NCBI GenBank assembly: GCA_030615865.1
Contig: JAUWYK010000067.1
Span: 1-10,800 of the forward strand
Direction of reading: 5' to 3'
DNA length: 10,800 bases
Origin: Dehalococcoidia bacterium
GTDB taxonomy: Bacteria > Chloroflexota > Dehalococcoidia > Dehalococcoidales > JAUWYK01
This document shows positions 6,108 to 10,800 of this stretch, piece after piece. The number at the start of each line of letters is the position of its first letter. Within the stretch, counting starts at the first letter, position 1. A model generated the notes under the pieces. That model was not told where the DNA came from, ran no database searches, and worked only from the letters and a program-made list of their open reading frames with translations. The translations under genes were made by a program, and so were the position numbers.

Positions 6108-7418
6108 ATGTTAGACCAGACCAGTCAATGGTACAAATTGCAGTACCCGGAGTGTTTCGTTAATGAAGAGCAACGAATGATGCAGAAGGTGTTTGCTGAT
6201 TTTACCGACAAGGAGATTATGCCGGTTCGTGATAAAATTGACGATGATGTAACGCATGAAGAAATAATTAATCCCATCCTGAAGAAGTTGCAAGTAGACC
6301 TCGGTTGCCAGAAAAACATGATACCGAAAGATTATGGTGGAAACGAAGCGCTATCTATGGTTACCGGTGCCCTGAAGCAAGAGCAGCTTTCTCGCGGCGA
6401 TTATGGTATAGATCTTCATAGCGCCGTTACCGACTGGTGTTTGGCACCGGCTACCGTGGCCTATTTCTCACCCGATGCAAAAGTAAAAGCGTGGGGGAAA
6501 GCAGTGCTTGATAAATTTGCCCCCATGTTCGTGGGTAATGAGCTGCGTGTTGGCTGCTTTAACATGAGTGAAGTAGAGTCTGCCGTTGATATTGAGAATC
6601 ATCTGAATGAGGGCAGATTAATACGGACGAGAGCTAAACTTGAGGGTAACGAATGGGTAATTAACGGTGCCAAGCATTGGGCAAGTAATAGTGGAATAGC
6701 TGACCTCCATTGTGTAGTGTGTAATATGGACCCGAAGCTGGGGATAGATGCCTTTATTATGGTCTATGTTCCCGAACCCTGGCCTGGGGTTTCCCACGGT
6801 AAATTTGAGGTCAAATGCGGCCTTCAAGCTGACCGAAATACCTCCACTTTCTTCGATAATGTAAGGGTGCCTAAGGAGTGGGGGCTGCAGGGACCTGAAG
6901 CCTGGGATATATTTCTGACTAACATGGTCTCAGTATTTCCTCTAAATGCGGCAAACGCCGTTGGTTTGCTACAAGGAGCATTTGATGTACTTGTTGAATA
7001 TACGGGACAGAGGGTGGTAGGTGGTAAACCAATCAACCAGCACCTTTCTACGGCTATGTTTTTGGGCGAGATGGCCTCGGTAATATCTGTGGGTAGAGCC
7101 GCTTTTTTGGAAACAAATTATCAATTTGACCATATGGATATTTATGGCTCATGGATCACAGATAGTATGATAGCTAAGGCACGCTCTGTGCTTACATTCG
7201 CTGCCAGAGCTGCATCGGAGCTGATCTTAAGGGGGATGGAATTCATGGGTTCCTTTGGTTACGTCCGTGAAAACCACTACGAGAAGTATTATCGTGACGC
7301 TGCATGTGCAAAACTAGTTTTAGGCGGAATGCAGCTGGGTTACTTCTCCGTATGCAGGCAATTTTATGACCTGGACTTTTCTTCATTTGGCCCGGGGAAG
7401 CTTCAAGTGCCAGCCTGA
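6108..7418 (+). CDS. Acyl-CoA dehydrogenase family flavoprotein, lacks the usual catalytic Glu
   Basis: This 436-residue protein has the three-domain acyl-CoA dehydrogenase layout. A helical N-terminal domain leads to PKDYGG near residue 73. A middle beta domain contains FNMSEVESAVD (about 151-161), in place of the common LTEPxAGSD, and INGAKHWASNSG (185-196). The C-terminal helical bundle contains AVGLLQGAF and ends with the family motif GSFGY...YYRDA. Known members bind FAD and desaturate acyl-CoA, passing electrons to ETF. At the YEGT position that provides the base in most members, this protein has VLGG with Leu405. The alternative base position used by isovaleryl- and long-chain enzymes is Val276. 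It may use another base or do a different reaction. AAGGAGG (6096-6102) sets the start. It is the second gene of an operon that ends in a terminator at 7450-7488. Confidence 0.88.
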   Translation: MLDQTSQWYKLQYPECFVNEEQRMMQKVFADFTDKEIMPVRDKIDDDVTHEEIINPILKKLQVDLGCQKNMIPKDYGGNEALSMVTGALKQEQLSRGDYGIDLHSAVTDWCLAPATVAYFSPDAKVKAWGKAVLDKFAPMFVGNELRVGCFNMSEVESAVDIENHLNEGRLIRTRAKLEGNEWVINGAKHWASNSGIADLHCVVCNMDPKLGIDAFIMVYVPEPWPGVSHGKFEVKCGLQADRNTSTFFDNVRVPKEWGLQGPEAWDIFLTNMVSVFPLNAANAVGLLQGAFDVLVEYTGQRVVGGKPINQHLSTAMFLGEMASVISVGRAAFLETNYQFDHMDIYGSWITDSMIAKARSVLTFAARAASELILRGMEFMGSFGYVRENHYEKYYRDAACAKLVLGGMQLGYFSVCRQFYDLDFSSFGPGKLQVPA

Positions 7419-7449
7419 GGCCTGTAGGTGTCTTACCCTGATAAAGCAA

Positions 7450-7488
7450 GCCCTCCTGAGGCAAATAGCCCAGGAGGGCCGCCTTTTT
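7450..7488 (+). terminator. Intrinsic terminator after the acyl-CoA dehydrogenase
   Basis: GCCCTCCTG (7450-7458) pairs perfectly with CAGGAGGGC (7471-7479) around a 12-nt loop, and five T residues follow at 7484-7488. The site lies 31 nt past the acyl-CoA dehydrogenase stop and between two convergent genes. On the opposite strand only a weak T-rich stretch follows the stem, so it mainly serves the plus strand. Confidence 0.85.
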
Positions 7489-7511
7489 ATGACATCGCAA
7501 ATTGTCTTCTT

Positions 7512-9368
7512 CTAAGGCCAGAGTTCCTGAGCCACGTCTTCCAGGCCCAGTTCTTGTAGCTTCTTTTTACTCGGCTTGGCTGTCTTGAGGTCCCAATCCA
7601 TAGCAGTAAGGCACTCTTTGATTAGGGTGTCCTCATCAACGGTTACCCCGGCCAGGGGCCCCTCTTTCTGCGGGGGTCGGCCGAGTACCCTGTCGGGGAC
7701 TTTGAACTGCAGCGGGTTCAACCCTTCGCGAACATTGAAAGCCTGCCGAATGTTAGAAATTCTCTCTCCAGTCTTAAGCAGCTCGTCATTAGTTACGTCC
7801 CAACCGGTAACCGCCCTCATAAACTCAGCGATAGGGTCAACGCTGGGAAAAGCCCAGTACACAAACAGACACATCCCGGCACAAACCAAGGCATGGTTGA
7901 AGTTGCTACCTATCTTGTGGGCTTCACCCCGGCCACTAAAGGACCTGTGGTCGAATTTGGGCAGCAGCCCTGCGGGATGCCCCGGTGCCATCGACAGTTC
8001 CGAGCCGGTAAAATGACGAGCTGGAGTGGGGTCCAGCCTGTAGTTAGTTGCATAGTGAAACGTATGCTTCGGGTCATGTGCCGGAAGCTCTTGCCCCTGA
8101 ATATGCATGGCGTATTGGTCGGCGCCCTTACCAATCTTCTCCGCGGCCACCTTTACCCCATCGGCTAACACAGCACCGAAACCTTCCCTCTTGGCCAGTT
8201 TTTCCGTCATGGCAACGATGGCTTTATGGTTGCCCCAGGTCATCTCAATACCATCAGTGTCTTTCCTGGTGATAAGCCCATTCTCAAAGCATTCAATAGC
8301 CAAGGCGATGGTAGCCCCGGCAGAGATGGTGTCAAGCCCATAGCGATCGCAGATATCCCCTGCCTTGATTATCGATTCAATGTTGTTATTGAGACAATTG
8401 ATGCCAAACATAGCAATTGTTTCATATTCCGGTCTACGTGAACCTGCCTCATATTTATACTCTCCGGTTCCTTCCTTCATGTACCCGCCGCAGGCGATGG
8501 GGCACAGGTAACAGGCAAACCTCTTCGACCGGCGCTCAATTACAGCGTCGGCTCCGATAGGTTCAGCGTCGGGAAAGTCAATAATCCCTATTCCCCCCCA
8601 GTTTTTGACTGGCGATCCACCGTCCTTGGCGTTTCCAACAGTGAGGAACGGTGTGCCTATCGGCTTTAACCAGACAATATGCCCTCCCAGTTCACCCAGG
8701 TACTTTTTTCTTAGCTCATTGGTTCTTTTTTCATCGGCGAGGGGAACCTTCATTTTGCCCTTCACCGCCACCGCCTTAAGCCTCTTTGAGCCCATCACGG
8801 CGCCCAAACCGGAACGAGCCGCCGTTCTGCCCCTGTTCATAACCGCCGAGATGTGAGAGAGATTCTCTCCCGATTGGCCGATGCAGGCTACTTCAACACT
8901 CTTGCCCAATTCAGATTTGAGTATGTCTTGGGTTTGGTAAGTATCCTTCCCCCATAGATGAGCGGCGTCTTTAAGCTCGGCTTTACCATTATTAATAAAG
9001 AGGTAAACCGGCTTGGCTGATATGCCAGTAAAGAACACCGCGTCATAGCCAGCGAACTTCAGGCAAGAACCAAAATAACCACCTGAATTGGCATCACCCC
9101 AACCGCCGGTAAGCGGGGATTTCCCCACCACGGTGTGCCTTGTACCCGAAAGTGCCGGGGTACCGGTAAATGGGCCGGTAAGAATGCCAAAGGTATTATC
9201 TGGGCCCAATGGGTCAACACCAGCCTTTTGTCGGCTGAAGAGGATTCTAGCGCCGATGCCATAGCCTCCAATGAACTGGCGACCAAGCTTTTCGTCGAGC
9301 ACCTCATCCTTTAGCTCATTTCTGGAAAGATCCACCAGCAGAATCTTTCCCATATAGCCTCGTGCCAT
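7512..9368 (-). CDS. aor: Aldehyde ferredoxin oxidoreductase (tungsten/molybdenum bis-pterin enzyme)
   Basis: Family members oxidise aldehydes to carboxylic acids with ferredoxin, or run the reverse reaction, using a W or Mo bis-pterin cofactor and one [4Fe-4S] cluster in the cytoplasm. The 618 residues are close to the usual length of about 600. Seen here are the N-terminal GKILLVDLS, the pterin-contact region WGDANSGG (90-97), RSGLGAVMGSK (185-195), and the cluster cysteines Cys286, Cys289 and Cys293 in CYLCPIAC. Also present are PEYET around 313-317, DRYGLD at 341-346, GQELPAHDPK around 425-434, and a later Cys496 (or Cys500) that should supply the fourth ligand. Start ATG at 9368 follows AAGGAGGG. 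No ferredoxin or pterin-synthesis gene is adjacent. The aldehyde type versus another AOR-family activity, such as benzoyl-CoA reductase BamB-like, is inferred from overall motifs. Confidence 0.92.
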   Translation of the reverse strand: MARGYMGKILLVDLSRNELKDEVLDEKLGRQFIGGYGIGARILFSRQKAGVDPLGPDNTFGILTGPFTGTPALSGTRHTVVGKSPLTGGWGDANSGGYFGSCLKFAGYDAVFFTGISAKPVYLFINNGKAELKDAAHLWGKDTYQTQDILKSELGKSVEVACIGQSGENLSHISAVMNRGRTAARSGLGAVMGSKRLKAVAVKGKMKVPLADEKRTNELRKKYLGELGGHIVWLKPIGTPFLTVGNAKDGGSPVKNWGGIGIIDFPDAEPIGADAVIERRSKRFACYLCPIACGGYMKEGTGEYKYEAGSRRPEYETIAMFGINCLNNNIESIIKAGDICDRYGLDTISAGATIALAIECFENGLITRKDTDGIEMTWGNHKAIVAMTEKLAKREGFGAVLADGVKVAAEKIGKGADQYAMHIQGQELPAHDPKHTFHYATNYRLDPTPARHFTGSELSMAPGHPAGLLPKFDHRSFSGRGEAHKIGSNFNHALVCAGMCLFVYWAFPSVDPIAEFMRAVTGWDVTNDELLKTGERISNIRQAFNVREGLNPLQFKVPDRVLGRPPQKEGPLAGVTVDEDTLIKECLTAMDWDLKTAKPSKKKLQELGLEDVAQELWP

Positions 9369-9438
9369 ACCTTCCCTCCTTGCTTTGTTTGTCAGTAACC
9401 CTAAAGCGGGGGTTAGCCGAGTTAGCCCAGGATTGCCG

Positions 9439-9481
9439 ATATCAGCTACTACGGTTATCTTACACTTCTACCCGCTGATAT
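9439..9481. promoter_or_regulatory. 8-bp inverted repeat spanning the AOR promoter (operator candidate)
   Basis: ATATCAGC (9439-9446) and GCTGATAT (9474-9481) are perfect complements, with centres 35 bp apart. One arm overlaps the -35 of the candidate AOR promoter and the other lies just downstream of its -10, so a dimeric or looping regulator could cover the promoter. The arms are short and the spacing long, so this is tentative. Confidence 0.33.
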
Positions 9482-9485
9482 TCAA
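9457..9485 (-). promoter_or_regulatory. Candidate promoter of the AOR gene
   Basis: On the minus strand TTGAAT (9485-9480) is followed after 17 bp by TAAGAT (9462-9457). Each hexamer matches the sigma70 consensus at 4 of 6 positions. Initiation near 9450 would give a leader of about 80 nt before ATG 9368. It would let the AOR gene be expressed separately from the hydroxylase/zinc-finger pair upstream. Confidence 0.35.
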
Positions 9486-9513
9486 ACGTTCCGGCGACGT
9501 TGGAATAGCTCCT

Positions 9514-9540
9514 GCTGCCTTCATTGCACAATTCGGCAGC
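9514..9540 (-). other. Stem-loop between zinc-finger gene and AOR gene
   Basis: GCTGCC and GGCAGC form a 6-bp outer stem (9514-9519 with 9535-9540), and an inner ATTG/CAAT pairing lies inside the loop. On the minus strand no T-run follows, so it is not a classic intrinsic terminator. A second small dyad, ATGTCA/TGACAT, lies at 9569-9586. These may attenuate read-through from the upstream genes, or be chance. Confidence 0.25.
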
Positions 9541-9600
9541 CCGAAAAATGCGCTAATATTTGGGTAGCATGTCAAAGAGCTGACATTCCCCGTTGATTGC

Positions 9601-9819
9601 CTAATCTTCGACTTTAGTCTCTTTCTCTAATACCTCGGCCAGGGCTTTATAACCCTCAACACCAAATGACTTGAATTGCATGGCGAGCAATTCCGAGTAC
9701 TTAAAACCTTTAGAGTTAATCCAGTCTCTATGTACTTTGTCTCCTCGGCCAATCATGTGTCGGGCGAGATCCATAGCACTGCTTGAAACTTTATTGCAAA
9801 CTGGGCAATGATAGCTCAT
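9601..9819 (-). CDS. 72-residue C2H2 zinc-finger-like protein
   Basis: The protein begins MSYHCPVCNK. Cys5, Cys8, His21 and His30 form a C-x2-C-x12-H-x8-H pattern that could hold one zinc ion. The rest is mostly helical, with an acidic C-terminus (LEKETKVED). The start at 9819 is supported by GGGAGGT about 6 nt upstream. The gene lies 33 nt behind the molybdenum hydroxylase gene and is probably co-transcribed with it. Bacterial single-finger proteins can bind DNA or protein partners, so a role in regulating or assisting the hydroxylase is possible but not shown. The last His spacing is longer than in classical fingers. No name is assigned. Confidence 0.75.
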   Translation of the reverse strand: MSYHCPVCNKVSSSAMDLARHMIGRGDKVHRDWINSKGFKYSELLAMQFKSFGVEGYKALAEVLEKETKVED

Positions 9820-9852
9820 CGCTGACCTCCCGCCTAATTTACATTAACGGTT

Positions 9853-10800
9853 CTACTTAGCTTGTTGCCTCTTCTCCTTTAGTGCTCTGAGAACCTTCTC
9901 TGGGGTTATGGGCAAATCATTTATTCTCACCCCGACTGCTTTATATACTGCATTGCCTATGGCGCCAGCAGTGGGATTGGTAAGCCCTTCACCAGCCTCC
10001 TTGGCGCCAAACGGTCCCTCGGGCTCATAAGTGTCAATCTCTAAGATCTCGGTCTCCGGCATATCCAGGGAGCGGATAAGCTTGTAATCAGCAATCGATG
10101 GATTGAGTATCCTGCCCTCATCCATTGGCTGGTCTTCACAGAAGCCATAGCCCCCAGCCATCATTATTGCCCCTTCTAATTGCCCTTCAATGCCTACGGG
10201 ATTGATTACTGTGCCACTTTCATGGGCAGTGGTTACATTTACCAGCTTATATCTGCCGGTCTCAGTATCCACTTCAACCTCGGCAGCCTGGACACCAAAG
10301 CTATAGGCGGGAGATATCATACCCTTGCGGTGTGGAGTATAGTGCCCGCGACCGATGATAGCCTCGCCATCCCTACCCCTTATCGTCTCTTTAACGATAT
10401 CAAAGTAAGAAAAGCCCCTTTCTGGACGGTCAACCAGGTGAATCCATCGGTCTTCGATATTCAGGTCATAGACAATGTTGGCTCCTAGCTTGGCGGCGGC
10501 GAACTCCAGGAGCTGACACTTGGCATCAGCCGCTGCCCTCTTGACCGCATTGCCGTTCATCAGTGTTTCCCGGCTACCCCAGGCACCGAGGTCAACAGGG
10601 CAAATGCCGGTATCACCGGCATGTATCCTGACATCCTCAAGATGCACCCCCAGTTCCTCGGCACAAATCATGCTCAGTGTGGTATCAGAGCCTTGACCAA
10701 TATCACAGGCTCCGGTGAATAGGTCGACCTTACCATCAATATTTATCCTGACTATAGCTGCCGAGAAGGCATAAGGGGTATCAAACCAGTTAAAGATACC
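9853..10800 (-). CDS. Xanthine dehydrogenase-family molybdenum hydroxylase, large subunit, C-terminal part
   Basis: The frame stays open to the right edge, so 315 C-terminal residues are visible and the N-terminal part is missing; the Met at 10671 is internal. It belongs to the Mo-pterin-binding subunit of xanthine dehydrogenase, CO dehydrogenase and 4-hydroxybenzoyl-CoA reductase. Seen here are the cofactor-binding GQGSDTT, the segment CPVDLGAWGSRET with MNGNAV after it, a central ESGTVINPVGIEGQLEGA, and the catalytic Glu in GAKEAGEG (visible residue 271). The 'PVDLG...SRxT' and 'KEAGEG' forms recall 4-hydroxybenzoyl-CoA reductase alpha chains, though xanthine-type hydroxylases are not excluded. 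Such subunits work with FAD and [2Fe-2S] partners, which would lie beyond the window. A zinc-finger-like gene follows at 33 nt. Confidence 0.9.
   Translation of the reverse strand, partial: GIFNWFDTPYAFSAAIVRINIDGKVDLFTGACDIGQGSDTTLSMICAEELGVHLEDVRIHAGDTGICPVDLGAWGSRETLMNGNAVKRAAADAKCQLLEFAAAKLGANIVYDLNIEDRWIHLVDRPERGFSYFDIVKETIRGRDGEAIIGRGHYTPHRKGMISPAYSFGVQAAEVEVDTETGRYKLVNVTTAHESGTVINPVGIEGQLEGAIMMAGGYGFCEDQPMDEGRILNPSIADYKLIRSLDMPETEILEIDTYEPEGPFGAKEAGEGLTNPTAGAIGNAVYKAVGVRINDLPITPEKVLRALKEKRQQAK

Noticed and set aside
7576..8856. Several plus-strand frames opposite the AOR gene
   Set aside because: They are antisense to a gene with full family motifs and show no protein features of their own.
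9385..9567. Plus-strand 60-codon frame upstream of the AOR gene
   Set aside because: It lies antisense to the AOR leader, lacks a Shine-Dalgarno site and is explained by regulatory non-coding sequence.

Overview
This window looks like a piece of the chromosome of an anaerobic, mesophilic bacterium of moderate GC content that degrades organic acids or aromatic compounds. The gene set is a TRAP transporter, a flavin/Fe-S ene-reductase, an acyl-CoA dehydrogenase, an aldehyde ferredoxin oxidoreductase, a molybdenum hydroxylase and a divergent FtsZ/tubulin-like protein. This combination recalls Dehalococcoidia-type Chloroflexota from sediments; some Desulfobacterota are also possible. The assignment is inference from gene content only.

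Region 1 (1-3658, + strand) starts with the C-terminal tail of a TRAP transporter large permease. A second, free-standing copy of the same tail follows. After a short non-coding stretch with a possible 28-residue ORF come a malate/lactate-type 2-hydroxyacid dehydrogenase and a 691-residue Old Yellow Enzyme-type FMN/Fe-S/FAD oxidoreductase. The last two are 13 nt apart and almost certainly co-transcribed. A plausible reading is uptake of a (hydroxy)carboxylate followed by redox conversion.

Region 2 (3659-4200) has no intact gene. It holds what look like worn gene remnants on both strands, a 19-bp imperfect direct repeat and a candidate promoter for the next gene. Region 3 (4201-5382, +) is a single gene for an FtsZ/tubulin-superfamily protein with an intact GTP signature loop but an altered T7 loop.

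Region 4 (5383-7490, +) is a 379-nt regulatory stretch with a good sigma70-like promoter flanked by two inverted repeats. It is followed by a two-gene operon (small dimeric alpha/beta-barrel-like protein, then an unusual acyl-CoA dehydrogenase) and a strong intrinsic terminator.

Region 5 (7512-10800, - strand) converges on region 4. In transcription order it holds the C-terminal part of a xanthine-dehydrogenase-family molybdenum hydroxylase that runs off the right edge, a 72-residue Cys2-His2 zinc-finger-like protein 33 nt behind it, and, after a 232-nt gap with its own promoter-like signals, a tungsten/molybdenum aldehyde ferredoxin oxidoreductase. The pairing of two pterin-dependent enzymes suggests oxidation or reduction of aldehydes, carboxylates or aryl-CoA compounds. 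No CRISPR array, rRNA, tRNA or insertion sequence was recognised.
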